A DNA stretch of 64,000 nucleotides from Methanococcoides alaskense (GTDB lineage: Archaea; Halobacteriota; Methanosarcinia; Methanosarcinales; Methanosarcinaceae). The notes beneath the pieces are model-generated. The model saw nothing but the letters and a program-made list of their open reading frames with translations. It was not told where the DNA came from and did no database searches. Positions within the stretch are counted from its first letter, which is position 1, and each line of letters begins with the position of its first letter. Shown in pieces: positions 55,542 through 63,917 of the stretch. A program made the translations under genes and the position numbers. The DNA lies in contig NZ_JAVDQI010000008.1 of NCBI RefSeq assembly GCF_031454185.1, positions 34,892 through 98,891 of the forward strand. The letters are read 5' to 3'.

Positions 55542-55907
55542 TTGGAAACTTATACAATAATAGCCCTAATATTTGTGCTACTTGCTTACATCTACACTTC
55601 ATTCTGTTTACAGAAAATTGCGATCAAGACATCTACTGAAAATGCCTGGATGGCGTGGATACCCGTGCTCAATATACTCCTTATGTTCAGAGTAGCAAAA
55701 TTATCCCTCTGGTATGCTATCATCTTCCTCATTCCCTACGTCAATTTCCTTATGGCAGCTTACCTTTGGGGTGAAGTCGCAGGAAGACTTAACCGTTCAA
55801 AATGGCTCGGGATACTCTTCCTCATACCTGTGCTCAATCTTGTCTTATCGGGCTACCTGGCTTTCACAGATGCAGATGTAAATAGAAATGGCTATGATGC
55901 TGAATAA
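55542..55907 (+). CDS. Small four-helix membrane protein, DUF5684-like
   Basis: A 121-residue protein with four membrane segments. It has NAWMAWIPVLNILLMFRVAK and the parallel NRSKWLGILFLIPVLNLVLS, a pattern of small proteins often labelled signal-peptidase-related or DUF5684. Function unknown. The TTG at 55542 is taken as start because GGTGATC lies six bases upstream; a TTG at 55530 is also in frame. A terminator follows. Confidence 0.7.
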   Translation: METYTIIALIFVLLAYIYTSFCLQKIAIKTSTENAWMAWIPVLNILLMFRVAKLSLWYAIIFLIPYVNFLMAAYLWGEVAGRLNRSKWLGILFLIPVLNLVLSGYLAFTDADVNRNGYDAE

Positions 55908-55945
55908 GCAAATATATGATCTGCTTATTCCCTTTATTTTTTAAT
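55902..55945 (+). terminator. Hairpin terminator overlapping the stop codon
   Basis: GAATAAGCA at 55902-55910 pairs with TGCTTATTC at 55922-55930, then CCCTTTATTTTTTAATTT. The stop TAA is part of the left arm. Confidence 0.65.
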
Positions 55946-56004
55946 TTACATCTCATTTCTTATTCATTTTATCAAAAAGTAAATTGGATAAATTTACTAT
56001 AAGA

Positions 56005-57360
56005 TCAGAATTTTCTGCGGTCAACCAACCTTTTAGGTCTTCCTTTTAACTTGAATATATCCAGCTCACCCATACCGGTAAAATTAATATCAACATCCAA
56101 ACTCCCTTCCTCATAAAGGTTCAAAGTGCCTGTATATGGATTTAGGAAGCCCTTCAGGAAATTCTCCTGAATACTATCCCTGTCGCAGTTATTCTTATCA
56201 AGACATTCCAGATTCACCTTTAGAACAGCCTTACCAGCACTATTTTTATCCAAAAATGCTTCATATTCACCGGTCAGATGATTCATGTTCTTCCTCTGGA
56301 AAACACCCTGTTCAACATTCACACGATTAAAAGGTGAACCTGATACCCAGAGGCTTTCAGCTTCGCGTTCAGGAGTATAAATTCTCATATGGGTCCTGCC
56401 ACAGGCACATTTGTCACGGGAAAGCACAACAGTAGTATCTTCTGTATCATAATTGATCAAAAGGCTACCACACTTTTCTCCCGGACTTAAAAGGGTTGTC
56501 AGCACTATCCTGCCACATTCCCCGTCCTCGAGGAATTCCTTCCGGTATGGATCATAGACATCAAGATGAACGAGGTCTTCCGGGACATGGAGCCCACTCT
56601 GCTCGACACACTCCCCGCACATTGTTCCTTCAGTACTTCCATAGGTATTGTAAGCAGGACAACCCCATACTTCCTCAAGATAACTGCGACTCTGCTCGGC
56701 AAAGCTCTCCCCACCTACTACCAATTTATTGATGCTCGTCTCTTTCGGATCAATACCCTCGCTCTTGAGCCTGCGTGCAAGCTTTAACAATTTGAAGACA
56801 CTGGCAACTATGCCGGTAGGCTGATAGGTCTCAAAGATACGTGTAGGGAAGGTGCATTTACCTTCAGGGATGACCGCCATGCCGACATCCTTTGCAGCAA
56901 GCGTCATTGTATTTGCTCCTACATTCATTCCATAGGAAGCACACATGACCATCCTGTCACCCGGTCCGAATCCCTGTGAACAAAAGCTACGTCCGTATTT
57001 TTCAGCATAACGTAACCAATCATGCCATGTGAGGAAGAAAGATTTGGGAACACCGCTAGTACCACTGGTCTCATGAATTGTGTAGATGTCATTCCAATCT
57101 GCACTCATTAATTGAAAATCATCGGTCTTGGGTGGCTGGTTCTTTCTGATAAGCTCGCCTGAGACAAGCGGCAATTCCAGCAGATCCTCATGACTTCTGA
57201 TGCTTGAAGGAGAAACACCATTTTTTTCGAACCATCTTCTGTAAAAAGGAGAATGCTTAACAGCATAATCTATGGTGTAACGCAATTTTTCTTCGACGAG
57301 GGAATCGAGTTCCCCCCTTTCCATTGTCTCTATATCTCTGTTAAAATACTCCCCACTCAA
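56005..57360 (-). CDS. Coenzyme F390 synthetase-like adenylate-forming enzyme
   Basis: A 451-residue protein of the phenylacetate-CoA ligase/F390 synthetase group. It shows the AMP-binding loop ETSGTSGVPKSFFLTWHDW near residue 96, YNTYGSTEGTMCGE near 240, and a Cys pair CACGRTHMR. In methanogens such enzymes may adenylylate coenzyme F420 to F390 under oxygen stress; other members activate aromatic acids. The UbiB-like gene lies 13 bp upstream, so the two are one operon. The C-terminal 40 residues are divergent from the ligases. Confidence 0.8.
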   Translation of the reverse strand: MSGEYFNRDIETMERGELDSLVEEKLRYTIDYAVKHSPFYRRWFEKNGVSPSSIRSHEDLLELPLVSGELIRKNQPPKTDDFQLMSADWNDIYTIHETSGTSGVPKSFFLTWHDWLRYAEKYGRSFCSQGFGPGDRMVMCASYGMNVGANTMTLAAKDVGMAVIPEGKCTFPTRIFETYQPTGIVASVFKLLKLARRLKSEGIDPKETSINKLVVGGESFAEQSRSYLEEVWGCPAYNTYGSTEGTMCGECVEQSGLHVPEDLVHLDVYDPYRKEFLEDGECGRIVLTTLLSPGEKCGSLLINYDTEDTTVVLSRDKCACGRTHMRIYTPEREAESLWVSGSPFNRVNVEQGVFQRKNMNHLTGEYEAFLDKNSAGKAVLKVNLECLDKNNCDRDSIQENFLKGFLNPYTGTLNLYEEGSLDVDINFTGMGELDIFKLKGRPKRLVDRRKF

Positions 57361-57373
57361 TTTATCAACTCCC

Positions 57374-59005
57374 TTATTGATGTTTTAGGAACAGCACCCC
57401 GAACAGGAACAACGCTACAACGAAACCGACAATTCCGAGATTTGCCAGATTTGTGTCCTGCTGTGTTGCAAGATAAGCAGAAGAAACAAGTATTATTGAA
57501 AGGAAAACGTATTTTGCGAGAGAATCTAACATTTTATCGTGTTTGATCTCCTTGGTCTTTTCATCAAGTTTTTCAAAACGATAACCTCTGATGGTTTCGA
57601 TGACATCATTAATGCCTTGTGGGAGGTTCTTGAATATCTCCAAATATCTGTCGCCTTCCAGAAGTAAATATTCTGCTGTATTAAATGGTGAATAGCGTTT
57701 CATCATGACCATGGATATCAATGTTTTTGCATCTTCGATGAGATTGAACTTAGGGTCAAGTTCAAGGCAGACACCTTCCACCAGTACCAGAGAACGCTCA
57801 AGGGTTGAAAAATCACTTGGCAGAGCCAGATTATATTTAAGTGCCAGATTTGCATAACTGTCGTTCTGACGTTCACCGAGTGCGAAATTCTGAAGGGATA
57901 TCAATGAGTCAAGATCTACCTTGAACTTGTGGATATCGATCTCATCCTTATTTATGTTGGCTATCTTAAGGAAGGCTTCAAAAGCAATATCCACATTTTT
58001 CTTATAGATACCATAGAACAGGTTCAACATGTTCCGCCTGAGCTCGGAATCGATTATACCCACTTCACCAAAATCAATAAAGGCGATCCCATCCTCTCGA
58101 AGCAGGATATTAGCGGAATGCGGATCGGCGTGATAAAATCCATGCACATAGACCTGTTCAAGATAGCTCGAGCTGATTATATGAGCATACTTTGAACGTA
58201 TGGCTTGGCTATCTCCTTCAAGGTCCTTTACAAGCACCCCTTCCATATAATCCATTACAAGAACGCTCTCAGTACAGAGATCGTCATACACACTCGGAAT
58301 ATGGACATCCTTTGTAGATCCAAATATTTCACCGAATCTCATAATGTTACGAGCTTCATTACGAAGATCCACTTCCTTGTTCAGAAGTTCTTTGAACTCA
58401 TCAAGAAAACTATCAATATCGAAGTTACTTCCAAAACCTCCGATCCTGGCAAAAAGTGGCTTCAGATCATTGATTATTGAAAGATCGACGTTTATCTGGT
58501 CAATTAGGTTAGGACGTGCTATTTTAACTGCTACCCTTTTACCGTTCAGTACAGCTTCATATACCTGTGCAATGGAAGCGCTTGCAATAGGTTTTTTGTT
58601 AAATTCATCAAATAGTGATACAAATGCAGCGATCGATTCCGAATATGGATCGGCCACGTCTTTAGTCTGACATCCAATATTGTACCCTTCAAAAGATGCT
58701 CCCATTTCCTCAAATGAAATTGATCCGACCTTATTCTGTAGTTGGGATAACTCCTGGACATAACTAAAAGGAATAAGGTCCGGACGTTTGCTCATGATCT
58801 GCCCGAACTTGATGAATGTTACACCAAGGTCTTCAAAAGCAAGTCTGAGCTTTCGTGCATTCTTTTGTGCTTCCCGATCTACCGAACAGGTGATCTTCTT
58901 GTTAGAAACGTAATTGCTCTGTATCTCTTTATAGAGCAAGCTGAACAAATTATATTTAAAAAAGACCTTTATGATCGCAAAATATCTTCTAAGCTTTTTG
59001 AACAT
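57374..59005 (-). CDS. ABC1/UbiB atypical kinase family protein
   Basis: A 543-residue protein. The UbiB signature KFGQIMSKRPDLIP lies near residue 66, ASIAQVYEAVLNGKRVAVKIA near 147 (Ala-rich nucleotide loop), HADPHSANILL near 296 and FIDFGEVG near 314. Two membrane helices lie at the C-terminus (about 500-540). Bacterial UbiB supports ubiquinone synthesis; methanogens lack quinones but Methanosarcinaceae make methanophenazine, so a role in isoprenoid-lipid handling is plausible but unproven. It is cotranscribed with the F390-synthetase-like gene. Confidence 0.9.
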   Translation of the reverse strand: MFKKLRRYFAIIKVFFKYNLFSLLYKEIQSNYVSNKKITCSVDREAQKNARKLRLAFEDLGVTFIKFGQIMSKRPDLIPFSYVQELSQLQNKVGSISFEEMGASFEGYNIGCQTKDVADPYSESIAAFVSLFDEFNKKPIASASIAQVYEAVLNGKRVAVKIARPNLIDQINVDLSIINDLKPLFARIGGFGSNFDIDSFLDEFKELLNKEVDLRNEARNIMRFGEIFGSTKDVHIPSVYDDLCTESVLVMDYMEGVLVKDLEGDSQAIRSKYAHIISSSYLEQVYVHGFYHADPHSANILLREDGIAFIDFGEVGIIDSELRRNMLNLFYGIYKKNVDIAFEAFLKIANINKDEIDIHKFKVDLDSLISLQNFALGERQNDSYANLALKYNLALPSDFSTLERSLVLVEGVCLELDPKFNLIEDAKTLISMVMMKRYSPFNTAEYLLLEGDRYLEIFKNLPQGINDVIETIRGYRFEKLDEKTKEIKHDKMLDSLAKYVFLSIILVSSAYLATQQDTNLANLGIVGFVVALFLFGVLFLKHQ

Positions 59006-59044
59006 TAATATAATATGTTACATTTATTGGTTAATAAATGCAAG

Positions 59045-59275
59045 GTTGGTCGAAAGGTTACTGCTGAGTTTAATTCGGTGATGAATGGAAAGGTTGAGTA
59101 CAGGAAAAAGAACAGTTCTTGGCGATCTGTTCTTTTGGTTAAAGCAAGGAAGTTAAGCTATCAACTTGTTGGGAAGAGAAAAACCATTGAGTTCATCGAG
59201 CCTGTTTTTGTTGTAAAGAGGGATGATCCTGATCTGTTTAAGAAGAAAAAGAAAACAATTCTTCAAAACCAATGA
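59045..59275 (+). pseudogene. Cas1-like central/C-terminal fragment
   Basis: The segment GRKVTAEFNSVMNGKVEYRK and the following residues to VVKRDDPDLFKKK match the 18627-19079 fragment almost residue for residue (VTEEFNSVMNGKVEY, SSWGSVLL, VGKRKTVEF). It stops before the helix-turn-helix tail. An ATG at 59015 opens the frame, but the first ten residues do not align. It begins just upstream of the divergent UbiB gene. Confidence 0.58.
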
Positions 59276-59519
59276 TTATTTCAAATTTATAATTGTCGTG
59301 AAAATATAAACCTGTTTAGCCTTTTTATATGAAATTGAAACGTTTATGGATAAACAGCTATATATAGAATACCTTCTTTATTAAGATTGCTTTTAAAGGC
59401 AAAAACTACTTTAATAAATTATAGGTCTAGATGGTATTTCCTTAACTGTATTTACTATTCTTACGTATGTTTACGAGTTGGTTATAATCTTTTTAAGCAC
59501 TTTAAAGGAAGTGAAATAT

Positions 59520-59723
59520 TTGTTCAACAACATGGAATCAACTGCTCCAGTAGAAGCTGGCGAATCATACGACGTAACAATTGAAGATACCGCAAGAGAA
59601 GGCGATGGAATCGCAAGAGTAAGCGGCTTTGTAATTTTTGTACCTAACACCTCTGTCGGTGACGAAGTAACAATCAAGGTCACCAAAGTAGCTCGAAAAT
59701 TCGCATTTGGCGAAGTAGCTTAA
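59520..59723 (+). CDS. TRAM-domain RNA-binding protein
   Basis: A 67-residue protein almost entirely a TRAM domain: VEAGESYDVTIEDTAREGDG, IARVSGFVIFVPNTSVGD, EVTIKVTKVARKFAFGEV. In cold-adapted methanogens such stand-alone TRAM proteins serve as RNA chaperones. The TTG at 59520 is chosen because AGGAAGTGA lies seven bases upstream; ATG 59532 is the alternative. A long AT-rich leader precedes it, and about 330 bp with no gene but T-rich runs follow. Confidence 0.88.
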   Translation: MFNNMESTAPVEAGESYDVTIEDTAREGDGIARVSGFVIFVPNTSVGDEVTIKVTKVARKFAFGEVA

Positions 59724-60054
59724 TTATTATAATTAATTAAGCACTTGATTGGAAGACCAAGTTTTGGTTTTTCATTCTTACTTTTTATTCTCTCAAAAAT
59801 TAATAGATCCTTGAAAAGAATTCGATTTTTTAGGAATTGTAACTATCACAATTTTTCTTTCCTAAATAATAATCATTAATTGCTTGTGAGAATTTGCTTT
59901 AATATAATTTGATACAAACCACATTATGGCTGGAGTACACCATATACAATAAACCTTTTTTTAAGGTTTATGATGGTTGGGAAATATTTATTTTTCATTT
60001 TGTATAGATGAACAAATGTTCATTCGTTTTATTATATTTGTTGTAGGATCTATA

Positions 60055-60258
60055 ATGTGCGATAAACCAAAATGTACTTTTTACGGTGAAACTAATGACA
60101 TCAATGCTTTGATTGGTTGTGTTATTAGAACATTAGATAAAGCTGATATGGGTAAAGAGAAACTCGAATACATCAGGAAAATCAATCGTGATGGAAACAT
60201 GTTCGACTCAGCTATTAAAACTTCAAGTAAATATGTAGAATTTGTGGAAATTGAATAA
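60055..60258 (+). CDS. Small uncharacterised protein
   Basis: A 67-residue protein (MCDKPKCTFYGETNDIN at the start) with two early cysteines and an amphipathic helix NALIGCVIRTLDKADM. I do not recognise the family. The ATG follows TAGGATC. It is plausible as a gene because of its composition and binding site, but short. Confidence 0.55.
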   Translation: MCDKPKCTFYGETNDINALIGCVIRTLDKADMGKEKLEYIRKINRDGNMFDSAIKTSSKYVEFVEIE

Positions 60259-60281
60259 ATTTTCATAAATAACTTTTATAA

Positions 60282-61034
60282 AATACTACCACATTATTAA
60301 ACGATCAAAAAATTGGACTTGGACATTTAACAACCCCATTTCCAAAAGCTGTTGATGATTGGCAGGCTGAGATTTGGGAAGAGATTCTCAAATTGCATCA
60401 TGGTTTGATTTCAGAGTTGGATATTGAAGAGAAGTATTCAAGTTTGTATGCTATCTCAAGGCTTACTGTTTCAACTGCAAATATCCTGAGAAGATTCAAG
60501 GGATTTAATTCAGGTAAGGAATGGAAAGACCAGACCAGATAATTCAACTTCTATCTTGTAGGATTTCAGGCACTTAAAGAAAACGGGAAGGCAGTCAAGC
60601 CTTTATCTCCATTTTCAAACGATCCTCAGAGTATTGTTTATGAGTCATTTATTGATTATGCAACAGGTGAGATTAAGGAAGGATCTCATTATTTCAAACC
60701 TTTGAGTAGGACAATAGAGCAATATGTGGAGCATCTTGAGCATAAGTTCGATGGTCTGGTTGGGATTCTTGAGAGGAAGCATGCTCAGGCTGATGAAGTG
60801 GTTTACATTGGTAAGGAAGCCAACAGCATTGATGAACAGGAATTAGATGTGAAGAAGGCTCAAGAGTTTATTAACGAAAAACGAGTGTATGATTTTGTCT
60901 TGAAGCTTACTCCTGAAAAAGCAAGAGAGATTGAGATTAAGCATAGAAGTGCTTTGGCTTATCTGAAGAAAAAAGCAAAGGAAGGAGATTTGAATTTCAA
61001 GTCACGAAATGTTAGAAACGTTATAGATGTATGA
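60282..61034 (+). pseudogene. Unknown HTH-tailed gene with one nonsense codon
   Basis: One frame runs from 60282 to the stop at 61034, broken only by TAA at 60540-60542. Before the stop: LGHLTTPFPKAVDDWQAEIW and LYAISRLTVSTANILRRFKG. After it: FNFYLVGFQALKENGKAVKP, SRTIEQYVEHLEHKFDG, VVYIGKEANSIDEQELDVKK and the HTH-like tail EKAREIEIKHRSALAYLKKK. The copy at 15580 has Lys-Pro where this one has Arg-stop, so the TAA is a mutation here. No start codon is clear. The family is not known to me. Confidence 0.68.
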
Positions 61035-61041
61035 ACTACAT

Positions 61042-61653
61042 TTATAGTTTTAATTGAGTGTCCGTAACATGCTTCTCTTTGTAGGGAAATTGCTTTTCAA
61101 AATCCTCCAGTTCCCCATCTTCTATTTTAAAAACCTCGTCCTCATAAAATTTTCCTGAAATGCCCTTCAAGCTACCATTGTAGAGTTCCAATGCCATAAA
61201 TGCATCAAGATCATCACCCCAGGATGTCTGGATATTATATTCTTTAGCATTGATGAAACCAAAACGATGATAATATTCAGGATTTCCAAAAATGATAATA
61301 CCCTTATATCCCAATTGCCTTGCTTTTTCGATAGAATGATTCAGTAATAAAGAACCGAAACCCTGCTTTTGATATGATGGTAATACTGTAAATGGGCCCA
61401 TACATAGAACTTCGAATTCTTTATTTTCCTCATTTATGATCTTAGCTCTTGAATAGATAATATTGCCGACGATTGTATCCTTACTACATGCAATAAGATC
61501 CAATTCTTTTACAAATGCAGGTACTTTTCTTATTTTATGCACTACAAGATGTTCATCACATCCTGGTTTGTATAAATCCCAGAATGCTTCTCTTGTCATG
61601 TATTCTACACTTTTGAAGTCCTTTTCTTCTTCTAATCTGATAGAAATGTTCAT
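61042..61653 (-). CDS. GNAT family N-acetyltransferase
   Basis: A 203-residue protein with GNAT motifs: VLCMGPFTVLPSYQKQGFGS (Q-x3-GFG acetyl-CoA loop near residue 100), LGYKGIIIFGNPEYYHRFGF, and a conserved N-terminal helix. It resembles the YhbS-like group. Substrate unknown. It is convergent with the pseudogene ending 8 bp away. The 280 bp upstream, to 61931, hold no gene. Confidence 0.87.
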   Translation of the reverse strand: MNISIRLEEEKDFKSVEYMTREAFWDLYKPGCDEHLVVHKIRKVPAFVKELDLIACSKDTIVGNIIYSRAKIINEENKEFEVLCMGPFTVLPSYQKQGFGSLLLNHSIEKARQLGYKGIIIFGNPEYYHRFGFINAKEYNIQTSWGDDLDAFMALELYNGSLKGISGKFYEDEVFKIEDGELEDFEKQFPYKEKHVTDTQLKL

Positions 61654-61931
61654 TGTCGTTCTCTCTTCCTATCGTTTGAATGATCCTTAAATCAAAATAT
61701 TTAAGACATGACAACTTTTACATAAAAATTTAGATTATATAAAATAGTTTCTGCATATAATCGTTTTGCTGATATATCATTCCTCAAAATGTTTTTTTGC
61801 ACAATTATACGTACATATAAATATAAATTTGTAAACAAAGCTATGTATCCATTTGATATACAGGAACAAGGAATAAAAGCCAAACGAAAATACCAGACTT
61901 AGAATCAATAAATAACAATAAGGGGAATCAG

Positions 61932-62870
61932 ATGAAGACAATTGACAAGTACAATGAGATAAGATCAATCCTTATTCCAAGGTTTAACGTGGATACACCA
62001 AAGGAAATCAATTTCGGTATTCAGTTCAGCGTATCAAAGAAACAGTTTTCCCGCGTAATAAGAATATACGATGGAAAGAAGGGAATTAAAGTTGACCTAT
62101 CCCAGTTAGGCACATCACCTGAAGCAGAAGAAATACGTATTGCACTCATAGAAGGTGTATTACCTTCACCTAAAAATAAGAACGTTTCAATTCCCGAAGA
62201 AAAGTTAACATCATCTATAGATTTGCCTGTTACAAATGGACATATTGTAATTGGCTCTGATGAATCAGGTAAGGGTGATTTCTTTGGTCCTCTTGTGGTA
62301 GCTGCAGTAAAGACCACTCCAAAAATTGAATCAATTCTTGAGGGGTTCGATGTCAGGGATTGCAAACAGTTGACTGATGATCAGAACATTTCTATTGCAA
62401 AGCAGATAAAGAGCTCAATTTCAGCTGATATGTTCTCAGTGAAGATCCTTGAACCAGTTACATACAATAAATGCTATGAAAATTTCCAGAACCTGAACAT
62501 TATGCTTACCGTAAACCATGTAAGTGCAATCAGAGACCTATACCAGAAGGGCGATAGTATCATAATTGATAAATTTTCATATCACGACAGCATGGTCGAG
62601 GATGAACTTCGCCAATGGAACATCGATGTGAAGCCTGTTCAGATACCCAGAGCAGAAGAACAATCAATTGCAGTGGCTGCAGCATCAATCCTTGCACGTG
62701 TAGCTTTCCTTGAAGCTATACAGGAAATGAACGAGAAGTATATCGTAACATTCCCAAAGGGTGCATCGGATAAGGTTAAGAAGGTTGGTGCAAAGTTCAT
62801 TGAAAAATATGGCAGGGATAGGTTACACGAAGTTGCAAAAATGCACTTCAAGACAGCATCCGAGATATGA
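61932..62870 (+). CDS. rnhC: Ribonuclease HIII
   Basis: A 312-residue protein. An N-terminal about 95-residue domain (TBP-like substrate-binding domain of RNase HIII) is followed by the RNase HII/HIII catalytic domain: GSDESGKGDFFGPLVVAAV with the first acidic residues near 115, DCKQLTDDQNISIAK, and IIDKFSYHD and RAEEQSIAVAAASILARVAF with further acidic/catalytic positions. It cleaves RNA in RNA-DNA hybrids. The GKGDFFGP form marks HIII, not HII. The ATG follows AAGGGGAATCAG. RNase HIII is uncommon in archaea. Confidence 0.92.
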   Translation: MKTIDKYNEIRSILIPRFNVDTPKEINFGIQFSVSKKQFSRVIRIYDGKKGIKVDLSQLGTSPEAEEIRIALIEGVLPSPKNKNVSIPEEKLTSSIDLPVTNGHIVIGSDESGKGDFFGPLVVAAVKTTPKIESILEGFDVRDCKQLTDDQNISIAKQIKSSISADMFSVKILEPVTYNKCYENFQNLNIMLTVNHVSAIRDLYQKGDSIIIDKFSYHDSMVEDELRQWNIDVKPVQIPRAEEQSIAVAAASILARVAFLEAIQEMNEKYIVTFPKGASDKVKKVGAKFIEKYGRDRLHEVAKMHFKTASEI

Positions 62871-63092
62871 GAACGCTAATCCAATTTAAAAAGATTATTG
62901 AATGTGTCAAATGATGTTGGGATATGATCATAATACTAGCCTATTGGCATTGATTTTTCTTTTTTAATTTAAGAACAGTTGTTTCCTCTTCGACATCCAG
63001 TGAAAGTAACAGCATGAACAAAGAACATAACTTTATTGCAATATGACTCGAGATATTGATATAACATCAAAATAATTGAGTATGTGATTCAT

Positions 63093-63794
63093 ATGAGCGG
63101 CAGTGGAAATTTGAAAATAAGGGATATTAGAAGCAAGGATATTTTAAATACGATCTCTGTAGAAGGCGAGGTTTCGATCATAAAAGAAATCCATCCGATA
63201 TGGAAAACTACTGCCTACATGTGTGATCATTGCGGATTTATTATGTACTTACCAGTTGAAGAATCTAAAGTTGGGAAACCAGTACATTGTGAAAATGAAT
63301 GGTGTGGTAATAAATCTGACTTTACTCTTTTAGAAAAAAAATCCTCATATACTGATTCTCAAGACATACTGATCAAAGAATCAGATCATACTGAACCAAG
63401 AACATTGCTTGTCCATCTGGAAGGAGATTTGGTAGACTCAATTAATTTTAAAGACAGAGTTGTTGTAACCGGGGTACTAAAAGCTCAATTCAAATCAACC
63501 ACTACTGGTAATTTTGTTTTAGAAGCCAGCTCGATCGAAAAAATAAAAGAAAAGAACATGGTTAGTGATAATAAAACAGAATCAGACTCAAATGATCAAA
63601 TAAGGGTCATGCGTGAAATAATCGATCAACTCAGTTCATCTTCCTCTTCCAATGATGTTTCACTTGAAGATATTTATCGGGAAGCTTCAAATTTACATGT
63701 TGAACGTTGCATTGCTGAGGAATTGATTACAAAGCTTAAACACAAGGGAGATTTAATGTCTCTTGATTCTGAGCATGTAAGAGCTGTTTGGTAA
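63093..63794 (+). CDS. MCM N-domain-like protein lacking the AAA+ ATPase
   Basis: A 233-residue protein. Residues about 10-165 resemble the MCM N-terminal OB/zinc domain: IRDIRSKDILNTISVEGEVS, a zinc knuckle C44-x2-C47 with C66 and C71, DSQDILIKESDH (the IKIQE-type strand), and HLEGDLVDSINFKDRVVVTG. A flexible serine-rich linker (about 165-185) leads to a C-terminal winged-helix-like segment (EDIYREASNLHVERCIAEEL, ITKLKHKGDLM). The Walker-bearing AAA+ domain and the N-terminal helical subdomain are absent. It likely binds DNA or partners with MCM. ATG 63093 is used; a GTG at 63084 is in frame. Confidence 0.75.
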   Translation: MSGSGNLKIRDIRSKDILNTISVEGEVSIIKEIHPIWKTTAYMCDHCGFIMYLPVEESKVGKPVHCENEWCGNKSDFTLLEKKSSYTDSQDILIKESDHTEPRTLLVHLEGDLVDSINFKDRVVVTGVLKAQFKSTTTGNFVLEASSIEKIKEKNMVSDNKTESDSNDQIRVMREIIDQLSSSSSSNDVSLEDIYREASNLHVERCIAEELITKLKHKGDLMSLDSEHVRAVW

Positions 63795-63796
63795 TT

Positions 63797-63917
63797 CGAT
63801 CTACTAATTCGATCCAATTCTCTAATCTTTCCCTAACATGAGCATTCAGAGTAAATAGCTAACCAGCTTTTGCATTCTGCTTCATGTAATGTAAAGTGCC
63901 TTTAGAGAATCCCATCT
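63797..63917 (-). pseudogene. Cas1-like C-terminal exon interrupted by a group II intron
   Basis: Reading leftward from 63917: MGFSKGTLHYMKQNAKAG, then TAG at 63861-63859, then LFTLNAHVRERLENW in the same frame, matching KPFTLNKHVKERM at the end of the 18627-19079 fragment. The front of the gene would lie beyond the window, past the intron. The frame converges with the MCM-like gene. Confidence 0.6.

Noticed and set aside
60540..60542. Stop codon as possible recoding site
   Set aside because: It is TAA, not the pyrrolysine codon TAG, and the sister copy has a sense codon there.
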